NCBI GenBank assembly: GCA_022828595.1
Contig: JAKGHH010000007.1
Coordinates: 38,564,356-38,628,355, forward strand
DNA length: 64,000 nt
DNA from: Nelumbo lutea
Taxonomy: Eukaryota; Streptophyta; Magnoliopsida; Proteales; Nelumbonaceae
Direction of reading: 5' to 3'
Made by a program: the position numbers and the translations under genes. Positions within the stretch are counted from its first letter, which is position 1. Each line of letters opens with the position of its first letter. The notes beneath the pieces are model-generated. The model did not search any database and was not told where the DNA came from. It saw nothing but the letters and a program-made list of their open reading frames with translations. Below, piece by piece: positions 36,701-48,700 of this stretch.

Positions 36701-39700
36701 AAGTAAGTTATAAGAGCTAAATAGAGTAGAAATGCTGGTCATATGATCAAAAGAACCAGAATCTATAATCCAAGGGATCTTACGATTACCTGAAATAGCT
36801 ACATGATTGGCAGTAGCATGTATACCTGAATGGGCAAATGCAGACATAGTTGGATTGCCTAAAGAGTTGGAGGAGGTGGCTGTACTCTCAAGATGGCTGA
36901 TCATCCTCCCATATTTCTCATACTCTGCCTTCATAACAGCTAACTGCTCACTAGTAGCTTTCTCATCAGTGGCACTCTTGTCATTATTTGAAACTGTGGC
37001 TGCATTGGCATTGCCAATCTTCCCAACTTCGGCCTTCTTTTGAAAACGGGGTGGAATGAGGTCTAGATGTAGCTTCTAACATTTATCCTTTGGTTTCTTG
37101 CAATATTCACATACAACCTCCTTCTTCCCTATAACCACCTTAGGTTTCACCCCCATATTGGAAAAATGGTCAATTGGAATAGTCCCTTGAACCTGAACTA
37201 GCCTCCTACTCTCCTAACTGCTTACCATGGCATAAGCCTAAGACAAAGATACATTGTCTTTAGCTAGGATATTCTGCCTGGTAATGTCAAATTCTGGATT
37301 CAAACCTGTCAGGAATTTTCTATATGTTTCTGCATCATTTGTACCTTCCTAGACAACAGTTTTCATGGGATCTATCTCTTGCCACAAGGATTTCAGCATT
37401 GAGAAGTAGATTGCTAAAGGTCTCTCCCCCTGCCTTAGATTGTTCACATCACTTTTTAACTTATATGCCCTGGCCACATTCAGTTTTTGTGAATAGGTTT
37501 CCGCAACACTATCTCATATTTCCTTAGAAGAATTCACCCACAAATAGTGCTGATGAAATTGCAGTTGCATTGAATTCACTAACCACCCTATAACAGTGTA
37601 ATTCTCTTGCTACCATTTCTCATAAGACGGGTCATCTTCCTTCGGTGCTTTCTTGCTGCTGGTAATATATCCCCACTTGCCTCTACTACAAACATGTATC
37701 TTTATTGATTGTAACCATGCTAGATAGTTAGTCCTATCAAGCTTGACTGTAGTCACAACCAATAAAGAGTCTACAGGTATTCTCGGAACCTGTTCGGACT
37801 TTGAGCCAAACTTATTTTCAACTCTAGAAATATCCATCTTCCTCAAAAACTCCCAAACAAATTTCAAGATGACAAATGGTGAGGACAGAAATAGAAAAAC
37901 TACGTCTTACTTGGTAACCAGTAGAAATAGAGAAATAGTAGCTGCTCCCTGTAGGCTTCATAGAACTGAGCTATGCTTGGTTCGATCTTCAAGATAATCA
38001 AAAGGAACTCCTTCAATCACTGAGTGCCAAGGTGAAGCTTCCTATGAGACCCGCAATCAGAACTCTCTAGTTAATTAGGGTTTTGGGCAAAAAATTGAAA
38101 AACTGTTTAAATGATGAACATGATATCTTCTTTTCTCCAAGAAACCACTACCAACCGGGCTGAATGTCTTCTTTAAACAATCATTGATTTAGCTCTCCAT
38201 ACACATTGTGTATGGGGAAAAAAAGGAAAAAAAGGGAAAAGGAAAAGGGGCCCGCACTGATACCAAGATGAAAAACAGTCCCAAAAGAATTAAGAAAACT
38301 GATTAAAAGAAGGAAGAACAGGAGACAACAAGAAGAGAATAAGAGAAGAGAAAGATTGAGAAGAAAGGGTTAAAGAGAAGAATTGTTTGTTCAGCTCCTC
38401 TTTTCCCTAATCCTTTTCATTAGAGATAATCACTCTATTAGAATTTACAAGTAAGCCCTTAGTTGGGCGGCAAGCTAATTAAACATAAACATAAACTAAT
38501 GGTAATAGGCCCATTAACAGAACAAAACATAAACATAAAATTAAAGCATAAGTTGTGGGCTATGGGCCATTTGGCCCATCATCTCTACTAATTTGAATCG
38601 AATCAGACAATATCCGAGTTCGGTACGATATCCAACGGATATTGAAAATTAATATTCGAATTCGAATTCAATTTGGTTCGTATTGGATCAATTAATTATT
38701 TTAGGTAATTAATAAATATATAAAATAAATCTTTTATTTACACAAGGTATATAAACATATAAATTATTTATATAATTTAATTATTATATATAAATGATAT
38801 AAAACACTTAAGTATTTTATATATTATATATAAGAATTAAATAATCGGCCGAATTCAGATATTTATCGAATCAAATCAGGTCATATCAGAATCTGAATCC
38901 GATTAGCTATTTGCTATGAATAGGATATCCAAATTCAACCAATTAGATATTCGAATTATCCAAATTCGATCCAATTATGTTGAATCTCGAATTCAAAATC
39001 GGATTTTTGAATACTGTTGACACCCCTACACCTAGGTGACTAGGTGACAAGGCATGTCCTGCCACCTTGTAGTCTTAGCACCTTGAAAAGTATGTCTAAC
39101 ACTTGAATATCATTATAAGAATTCCAATATGGGTTGCATCAATAAGGAGCAATTTTCTATGATAAAGAAGTTGAATTTGGAAATTTCCTTCTTTCAGATG
39201 TTTTCTTGTTTTTTCATTTTAAATAATTTATTACCTTACTTTATCATTTCTGGATTGCAGCTTGCTGCATCGCTTGGTCCTCGTTTCTACCTCAACATTT
39301 ACAAATGCAAGCACATATCAGAAACTGGAGCCCAACAGGTAGGGATCACTGTCAATGTGTTTCTTCATTGTCCTGCAATCCAGAGAATAGATGGTGCCAA
39401 AGGGGGAGACTTAAAATACTAAACATTTTAATCTTTGGCTAGAATTTTACATATTCTAAGGTGGTGTTGACCAATGTATATGGTTTTGTTTTCTAAAACA
39501 AAAATGACTGTCACATCAACAAAAATGTGTTTCTTTTTTTGACATGGAAGTTGTTTTTGTTGTTGAAAACAAAATCATTCATATTGGCAAAATTTTTCTG
39601 TCTATTTTACTATAAAGTAGATATCTTTATCTGATCAGAATCATGGTTAGTAATATTGGTGGGATTTGGCAAAATTTCTCTGAAATATCCTTATTTTTCT

Positions 39701-42700
39701 AGGTGACAATATGAAATTTTCAGATAATATATTAGTAGAAGTTCAGGACTGTTATCAGTCTTGAACTCTAATGGATTTCAGGATCAAAGATAAGAAGAAA
39801 GGTAAGAGGAAAGAAGAGGAAGAGGGAGGAGAAGCAGTAGAACACAAGGGTTGAAAGGAGGAGCAGAAGCTTAATGTCCTGCCGCCGCCACTTTAATTAA
39901 TATTTATAGGTTATGCTCATTACATGGAAAGGACAGATCTGCCCCTAGTCTTTACATAACAAATAGAGCAAAAAATAAGACAAATAAATAACAACTGAAA
40001 CAACTAAATGACCAATAGTTAACCCTAAGCAGACTAGAACATCTTCTACCCTACGAACACAGTGGGACCGTAGCTGTGGGGCCCACATCAGTGTTCTCTA
40101 CACTCCCCCTCAAGTTGGGAATAAATGTTTATCATTCTCAACTTGGATAGATCTGCCTCTAGCTTCTTCCGTGGTACAACTTTGGTGAGGATACCTGCCA
40201 GTTGCATATTGGAGGTGATGTATGGGAGACACACTTCTTGTGATGAGACCCTCTCTCGTACAAAGTGTCGATCAACTTCAATATGTTTAGTCCTGTCATG
40301 CTACACTGGGTTGTGTGCTATATTAATAGTCGTTTGATTATCACAATACAACATCAGGGGCTTCTCATACTCAATACCCAACTCCTCAAGTAGTGATCTC
40401 AGCCAAAGAATTTCAGCCACTCCATTAGCCATTGACCTGTACTCGGCTTCAGCACTGGATCGGGAGACAACACTCTGTTTCTTACTCCTCCAAGAAACCA
40501 GGTTACCTCCCACAAGAGCACAATATCCAGAGGTAGACCTTCTGTCATCAACACTCCCAGCCCAATCGACATCCGTATAGACTTCCACCTTCATGTGGTC
40601 ATTGTTCTTGAACAGTATATCTCTACCTGGGCATCTCTTCAAGTATGCTAGTATTCTTTCTGCTGCTAGAAGGTGCGTGGTTCTAGGAGAATGCATGTAC
40701 TGATTGATAACACTAACGGCATAACTGATGTTTGGTCGGGTAAGGCATAGATATAGGAGCTTTCCCACTAACCGCTGGAACATAACTTTGTCTTCAAGCA
40801 GCTCCCCACTCTCTGCACTAATCCTGTGGTTCTGTTCAATGGGTGTATCTGCAGGTTTGACACCTAGCTTTCCAGTTTCAGCCAAGAGATCTAAAACATA
40901 TTTCCTCTGAGAGACAAAGATCCCCTGTTTAGATCTAGCAACCTCATTACCCAAAAAATACTGTAGTGTACCCAGATCTTTCACCTCAAACTCTTGATGA
41001 AGGAGTTGTTTGAGGGACTCAATCTCATGGTTGTCATTTTCTGTCACCACAATATCATCAACATAAACTGCAAGTCTGAATCTGTCTGGGCCTGTACATA
41101 ACCGAACTTCCCAAGGGCTAGTCTGAATCTGTCGAACCAAGCTCTAGGTGACTGCTTCAAACCATACAATGCCTTATTGAGCCGGCAGACCTTCTTACCT
41201 GCCTCTGTATCATAGAATCCAGGAGGCAACTGCATGTAAACCTCTTCCTGCAAGTCCCCATTCAGGAAGGCATTCTTAACATCCATTTGGTACAAAGGCC
41301 AAGTGTAACTTGCTGCAAGAGATAATAGAACCCGAATGGTGGTCATCTTGGCTACCGGGGCAAATGTCTCCAAGTAATCTATACCATAAGTCTGAGTGAA
41401 CCCTTTTGCAACTAGCCGAGCTTTGTACCTCTCAATGGAACCATCCGCATTGTGGTTCACAGTAAATACCCACCTGCATCCAACTGGTTTCTTTCCTTTG
41501 GGCAAGTCAACTAGCTCCTAGGTATTATTTTTCAACAGGGCATCCATTTCAACTTGCATTGCACCTCTCCACTCCGGGACTGATAGGGCTTCTTGCACTG
41601 TTTTCGGAATAGGGACATTAGCAATGGAGGTGAGATAGGACCTGTAGGAGGGAGATAGGCGATCATAGGACAAAAACTGGGAGATGCAGTGGGCTGTAGA
41701 TGTGGTGCAATGCCGTTTTCCTTTACGGAGGGCAATGGGAAGGTCAAGGTCATCTGCAGAGGGTGAGGTAGCAACAATGGGAGGAGTCTCTGTGGGCCCT
41801 GGGATTGTAATATCTGGACTTGGAGCCGCAGAAGAGATTGGAGCTGGCTGGGACTGCTGATGACCGGGATCAACCTGCCTGCATCGCCTGTGATAGACTC
41901 TCAACTCTCGATCCCTTTAACCACCCTCGCTACTACAGCCCTCATCACCAACTGGAATAGGTAAGGGAACAACCCCAAAGGTATTAACCCTGTCCTCACT
42001 GCACTCCTCCTGAAGAAAAGGACCCAAATCTCCACGCTCACTACTCTCTCCCTGAGGAGAGACCCGAGAATAGTAGGGTGTCTCCTCAAAGAAAGTGACA
42101 TCCATGGATACAAACTTCTTCCCTGAGACAGGATCATAACAACAATAACCCTTTTGAGTTTGTGCATAACCAAGAAAGATGCATTTGGAGGCCTTGGGTT
42201 CAAACTTGGAGTGATGGGGACCGAGAAACTGAACAAAACAGGTACAACCAAATGTCTTGAGGGGAATAGTGAACAACTCCTCATTGGGGTATAGAAGGGA
42301 AAAAGGAGGTTTCATATCAAGAACCCGAGAAGGAATCCGATTAATAAGATATACCGCTGTAAAGATAGCATCACCCCAGAAGCGAATAGGGACATTGGAA
42401 GTAAACATAATACTTCTAGCCACCTCCAAGATGTGCCTATTCTTCCTCTCTGCAACCCCATTCTGTTGAGGTGTATGAGGGCAAGTGCTCTGGTGGATAA
42501 CCCCATGATTAAGGAGGTACGATGCCAATGGCTTAGCAAAGTAATCCTTTGCATTATCAGATCTAAGCACTTTTATCCTGGCATCAAACTGGGTTAGGAT
42601 CATTTGGTGGAAGTTTTGGGTCAGGGCAAGCACCTCATCTCGTGATCGCATAAGATAAACCCAAGAAAACCAGGTGTGGTCATCAACAAATAACAAGAAA

Positions 42701-45700
42701 TACCTGTACCCACCCATAGAAGGAATGTGATATGGCCTCCAAACATCAGTATGCACAATATCAAAAGAACTATTACTCCTTTTATTACTCAATGAATAAG
42801 AGTTTCTACAATGTTTAGCAAACTCACAACTTTCACACTTCAACTGAGATGACTCAACAGACTCAAACAAAGTAGGAAACAGACTCTTCAAGGACCGAAA
42901 AGATAAATGACCCAATCGGTTATGCCAAAGCATAACCGGACTCACAACCTGAGAAACAAGTAACTTCTTATCCACTGACTCTTCCCGACGAGAACTCTCC
43001 CCGAGCAGATAGATCCCATTCGTCTCACAGCCAGTCCCAATCACCTTCTTCATCTCCAGGTCCTGAAAAACACATTGGTCAGGAAAGAAAGTTACTGAGC
43101 AGTTCAAATGTTTGGTAATACTACTAACGGAAAGGAGGTTAGTATCCAGTTTAGGAACATGCAAGGCAGAGGACAAGGATATAGTATCCGACGGTTTGAT
43201 GTCACCCTTGCCAGAAATAGGGACAAGAGAGCCATCAGCTATAGATACTTTATCCCTACCAGAAAATAAGTGATAAGTAGTAAACAAAGAGGGCAAGCTA
43301 GTCATATGGTCGGATGCACCTGAATCTATTACCCAACACGGTTCAGTAGTACCTGGAGCAGAGGCATGGTAGGCTGAGGCTCGAGTACCTGAGTGTGCAA
43401 AGGCCGATGTGGCCAGAGCTGATGATCACTGCGGTAACTGAGCTGAACTGCCAACTTCCTTCTCCAATTGTATTAGAGCAGCCCGAACTGCAGCTAAGGT
43501 CTCTAATGGTGTGCCTCTCGTGCCAGATGAGGATGCTGAATCAGTAGTCATAGCCACATGAGCATTACCCCTTTTATTTCTCAACTTTGTCGGGACCAAA
43601 TGTGGATGCAGCTTCCAACATGTTTCTTTTGTGTGTTTAGGTTTCTTGCAATGCTCACACACCACATCCCTTTTATCTTCCTTCTTTCTGTCCCTCTCTG
43701 AATCACCCTCTGTTTTGGGTTTGACAGCTACCAAGGCAGGTGTAAGCGGCTGAGGTTGCATCATGACTTTCCTCTTGGTCTCTTCTCTATGCACTAAGGA
43801 GTATGCCTGAAAGAGGGTCACACTATCTCTGGTCAAAATCTGCTGCCTTACAATATCATATTCTGAATTCAGTCCTGCTAGGAACTCAAACACTCTGTTT
43901 GTCTCGATGTGCTTTCTATCTATTTGAGCATCTTTGGGACTCTCCCACTCAAGAGTCTCTAAGTGATCAATCTCATGCCACAGGGACTTCAAGGTAAAGA
44001 AATAGACCGACACCGGTTTCTCTCATTGTTTAAGGGAATTCACCTCACATTTCAACTCATATGATCTGGCAACATTAAGGGGTTGGGAGTAAGTCTCTTT
44101 CATCACATTCCATATCTCCTTGGCTGTCTTTGCCCATAAGTAATTTCGGCTGATATGGGGCTGCATAGAATTACAGAGCCATGTCATAACCAAGTAGTTT
44201 TCTTGGACCCACTTGGTATACATTGGGTCTCCCTTGGAAGGTTTTGCCACATCTCCCAAGAGATACCCTACTTTGCCCCTTCCCCCAATAGCCATCATGG
44301 TTGATTGGGCCCATTCCAAATAGTTTGATCCATCAAACTTTACGGTTGTAATCTGAAAACCTGTCTCAGAACCACCACCATAACTGCTGTTCCCAAAACT
44401 ACCTTCTGCCTTATTCTTAAACTCCATTTCGGTCAAGAACCAGAAGTCTCAAAATTATGGTTACTACAGTCAAAACCAGCACTAGGACTCCCAACCAGTC
44501 ACAAAATCAGTATAAAACCAATCTGTACTCACGGTAGATGTGCATGAAACATGTATAAGACTGATCTGAAATCAATAACCACACACAACAGCAACAGTCC
44601 GAACTGTTTTCACCCCTTTAGAAGTGTTCGAAACCCCAAAAGAAAACTGAAAAACAGTTTGAAGAGCAATCTGATATGCTGAAGCCAATTTGAGGTTTTA
44701 ATCAGTCCTAAGAGCCGTACACTCCAGACAGTACCGTATGGATAAGGTTTGTATTAGGGTTAATATGAAACCCTAAAACTGATCAATGTTGAGGAGAACT
44801 ATTAGGGTTTGCCGCAGGGATAAGATCACAAGGTTCGGCCTAATACTAGGGTATAAAACCAATCTGTACTCACGGTAGATGTGCATGAAACATGTATAAG
44901 ACTGATCTGAAATCAATAACCACACACAACAGCAACAGTCCGAACTGTTTTCACCCCTTTAGAAGTGTTCGAAACCCCAAAAGAAAACTGAAAAACAGTT
45001 TGAAGAGCAATCTGATATGCTGAAGCCAATTTGAGGTTTTAATCAGTCCTAAGAGCCGTACACTCCAGACAGTACCGTATGGATAAGGTTTGTATTAGGG
45101 TTAATATGAAACCCTAAAACTGATCAATGTTGAGGAGAACTATTAGGGTTTGCCGCAGGGATAAGATCACAAGGTTCGGCCTAATACTAGGGTTTGCCGC
45201 AGGGATAAGACAAAACCTTAGAGAATAGAGAGATAAAACCCTAGAGTGGTTCGGCCACCCTTGCTGGATAGGTCCAACCTATCTTCTCTGATGTTACTTC
45301 TCTCAGAAAATAAAAGACTTACAATAGGATACAGTTCGTTGCCTACCAAGGTTACTCGAACCCTAGCCTTCTCTGATTCTTCCTGATCACCAACTCGCTG
45401 CAACTGTGGCACTTCTTCAAACAGCTGCTAATCCTCTGGAGATCTCCAAGAACCAGTCAACGAACTCTGCTTTCTCAGCTTCCAGTCTTAGATGGTTCTC
45501 ATGTGGTCGGCTGGACTAGAATCACATGAGAAGCCCTAGCTCTGATACCAAGTAGAAGTTCAAGACTGTTATCAGTCTTGAACTCTAATGGATTTCAGGA
45601 TCGAAGATAAGAAGAAAGGTAAGAGGAAAGAAGAGGAAGAGGGAGGAGAAGCAATAGAACACAAGGGTTGAAAGGAGGAGCAGAAGGTTAATGTCCTGCC

Positions 45701-48700
45701 GCCGCCACTTTAACTAATATTTATAGGTTATGCTCATTACATGGAAAGGACAGATCTGCCCTTAGTCTTTACATAACAAATAGAGCAAAAAATAAGACTG
45801 AAATAAATAACAACTGAAACAACTAAATGACCAATAGTTAACCCTAGGCAGACTAGAACATCTTCTACCCTACAAACATAGTGGGACCGTAGCTGTGGGG
45901 CCCACATCAGTGTTCTCTACAATATTTTTCCTAATATTTTTGATAGATTGTTGATATGTTAGCAATTTTCGGATATCATTGATAGACTACATATATGCCT
46001 TAAAATTTTAGAATATTATTAAAACTTATCATGATATTTATTAGAAAAATCATGATTTTTTAAAATATCTTTTCCTAAAAGGAACCAATGGAAAATCAGT
46101 GATTGGATGATTTTTACTAAGTCACTATAATTTAAAAGAAACAGAAAAATCAACTACGAAGAGGATTCTCAATGTTGTTTTTTTCTTTTTTTTTCTTTCA
46201 TTTTTTCATTTTTTTTTTTTTTGCACAAAGTGTCCACTCTCGGACTGGAACCCACGTTCTCACACACTCAAAATGGAAAGTGACATGTAATGAAGAGATG
46301 GCCAAAAGACTAAAGGGGAGACAAAGAGAAAGATACATATAAGTCTACTAATATTGTCTTAATTGATTTATACATTTGTTCTTTGAGCCTTAAATGTGCA
46401 ATTATGCTTCTAATGGTTTCTTGAAAGTTTATCAACTAATTCCATGTTACTGGAAAGTTTTCCTGTTTTTTGGATTTTTCAAATATCTTAATGAAATTAG
46501 TGAAATATCCCGGAAATTTTCTGATCTCTACAGGGTGAAATGTCCATCAATATCAAAATTGCACCAATGAACTGTTGTGTGATACATGCAGGGGTGCAGG
46601 ACTTAGCTGATAGAAAATTAATTACTAGATGAGCATTATCATTTCTGATCGTATTTTCAGTCTTAACATCGAGAATAGAGGCTAGAAAATGAAAAAAAAA
46701 ATAAAGTATATATTTTAAAGATCCTGTTGCTCCATGTATTTCTATTGGACTGTCCCATGACACCAACTGTAACATTAAATGTTTCTTGTACATATAAAGG
46801 ATGGTCAGGATTGACGACAGCTTTTATCCATGTGGCATAAATAGGTGATCTGGTTCACTCATAATTAGTCTGTTAAGCCGAACCTTCTCTAGGCCACATA
46901 ATAGCATTATCCGGTTCACTCATAATTAGTCTGTTAAGCTGAAGATACTTGGCAAGAGAGCAATGGAAGAACAAGATATCCTTGGCATTTTATAGAGCCA
47001 TAAATTATATTTAGAGACTCACCATTATATCACAGTTGTGCTTTTTAGAGGTTTGTCATTTCATATTGAAAAGAAAAAAAAATGGGCAGGGGTTTTAAAG
47101 GTGTAGGAAATCCATAAAATCCAGAGACAGCATTTGTATTCAATAAATTGGAGGGCTCACCATATGAGGGTGCAAATTGGGTAGACTAAGGTTGGGGATT
47201 TGTTAAAATTTGATTGGGCCCTCTGCCCAGTGTCAATTCTTCAAATCAAGTCCCAACTTGCACCCCAATGACCATATCTATAAACTAGGCAGATTAAGGG
47301 AAGCATTTTTCCTTGCCACCATATTTATGATGCGTGCTGCTTTTATTGTTTAATCTGGGATTGAGAACCTGTTTGACCCAAACCTCGTACCTTGCTAAGA
47401 ACTACTCCTGAACATATGTCAGCCATGTATAACCTTATGCCCATTTTAGAAGTCTAGAAGATAAGGGCCATTCATCATCGATATAGAATTAGGTGCTGTT
47501 TCGTGAGTTTTTTCTATGTAGATCTTTCGACAACCCAGCAAACCAGAAGATGTACTCAGCTTTTGGGGTCTTGTCTTTAAAGACCAAGACTGTCTGGTAA
47601 GCATCTTGGTCGACTGGGATGTTAAAAACAGATCGGAAGGCTATTTTCAAGTGTCGAAAGACCAAACGCTTCATTTGAAGCATCCTAATTTTCAGCTTTT
47701 TGGGTCTTTGTGTACTTGTCTTCTGGTCTTCCAATCTACCGGATACCAAACGGAGAAAGACCATTTTTTGGTCTTTCAAGCTTCCTAACGGAGAAAGACC
47801 TTTTTTTTTTTTGTTTTTCGAGCTTCCTGCAGGCAAAAAAATGTGCGGAAAAGATGTGCTAAACATCCTCTAAAGTTCTAGCCATAAAAATACCTTTTAT
47901 TAATTTGCTTGTTTATTTATAGGTAATATGAAAACACTTTTTATTAATCCCCAACAGTCTAGAAGACTGGGTTGCCCTGTATTTTTGTAATGAGTTTTAT
48001 TTGTTGTTTTGATGCAATTGCAGATGTTGTTGGATACTCAGGCTGTAAAAACAATTCTTCTAGACATTCCTGCCCTTGGAAAGCAGGTAAATTGTTGAAA
48101 CATAGTTGTATATTAAATTTAATAGGCTCTATCTTCCTTTGATACAAGCTTTGTTTGCTGCTTTTTTGACTGATATATATTTTAAAGCAAACATTTTCTG
48201 TGGCTGGATATAGAAAAAAGAACATGCATTTCGTACAGATGCTGTGCAAGCAGCAAATATTCTTGCTATTATGTACCATTGGCACATATTGTTCAATCCT
48301 CAGTTTCATATAGTAAGCAGCAATACTTGAATAAACTATACCTGAAAATCTGCACGACCATTATTCTATGTTATAAAGGTTTTTGTCCAATATGAAACAA
48401 TGTGTATACATGCATATACATATATATACACAATATACGGACACACACACACACACACAGTTTTCATATAATTATGGAAACTATAGAGATAAATCCATAA
48501 TGAGTTGGTGAATTAATACAGACAGAGTCCTTGTCAAATAAAATGTTAGAAATGAATGGCTTTGGCTTCCAATTTTGTTATATATAAATACAATCTATCC
48601 ATGTGACCTGTCTGAATCATCATTATATTTTTATCATTATCACCCTCCTTTATTTTATCATTAACCAATAATAGCAAAAATCAGAGTAAAGATACAAAAG

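Larger units (their letters stand above)
29557..38589 (-). mobile_element. copia-2: LTR retrotransposon, antisense, split by copia-3
   Basis: LTRs 29557-29903 (3') and 38266-38589 (5'). Flanks AATTC (29552-29556) and AATTT (38590-38594) look like one 5-bp duplication with a later mutation. The primer site at 38254-38265 has one mismatch. With copia-3 (32377-35980 plus one 5-bp duplication) removed, the element is about 5.4 kb in the order gag, protease, integrase, RT, RNase H. Many stops. LTRs differ at roughly 7% of sites plus indels by eye. Close relative of copia-1. Confidence 0.92.
29533..39028. mobile_element. hAT-type MITE with 8-bp duplication, split by copia-2
   Basis: Ends TAGGGGTGTAAAC (29533) and GTTGACACCCCTA (ending 39028) form the TIRs. 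CACCTAGG flanks both sides (29525-29532 and 39029-39036). Without the insertion the element is about 465 bp, almost all at 38590-39028, rich in GAATTCGAAT and ATATCC words. Non-autonomous; no transposase. Confidence 0.8.
29168..39094. mobile_element. Second CCTAGG-family MITE, inverted and truncated, outer layer of a four-level nest
   Basis: 29168-29532 plus 39029-39094 align, reversed, with the intron 9 MITE (23049-23696). Shared words include GACTTCAAAACCTGAAC, CTCATGAATA.GTTGATTTTC, GGAACCTAGGGAA and the end GCACCTTGAAAAGTATG. The left terminus (CCTAGGCG end) is missing where it meets the LINE fragment. The hAT MITE sits inside it. Confidence 0.7.
39734..45921 (-). mobile_element. copia-4: LTR retrotransposon, antisense in VPS53 intron 15, youngest-looking
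   Basis: 6188 bp between ATATT duplications (39729-39733 and 45922-45926). LTRs 39734-40102 and 45551-45921 differ at only about 9 sites plus a 2-bp indel (~2.4%) by eye. Primer site 45539-45550; polypurine stretch complementary to CTCCCCCTCAAGTTG at 40103. Order gag, protease, integrase, RT, RNase H. Broken by an in-frame stop in gag and by stops or shifts between pol domains. The leader carries a 341-bp tandem duplication. Confidence 0.95.
39640..46520 (-). repeat. Repeat family R, copy R2 (inverted relative to R1, split by copia-4)
   Basis: 39640-39733 and 45927-46520 are the reverse-complement counterparts of the sequence around copia-1; see copy R1. Copia-4 inserted at a different point of the repeat. 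Confidence 0.6.

Noticed and set aside
29557..38589. Reading copia-2 plus copia-3 as one long element
   Set aside because: Internal LTR pair, second primer site and CATTA duplication show a separate nested insertion.
41532..42554. Additional antisense frames of 80-127 codons within copia-4
   Set aside because: Shadow frames of the integrase and linker region; the real frames show the conserved motifs.
47489..47866. 125-codon antisense frame in intron 15
   Set aside because: It runs through the tandem GAAAGACC repeats and shows no recognisable motif.
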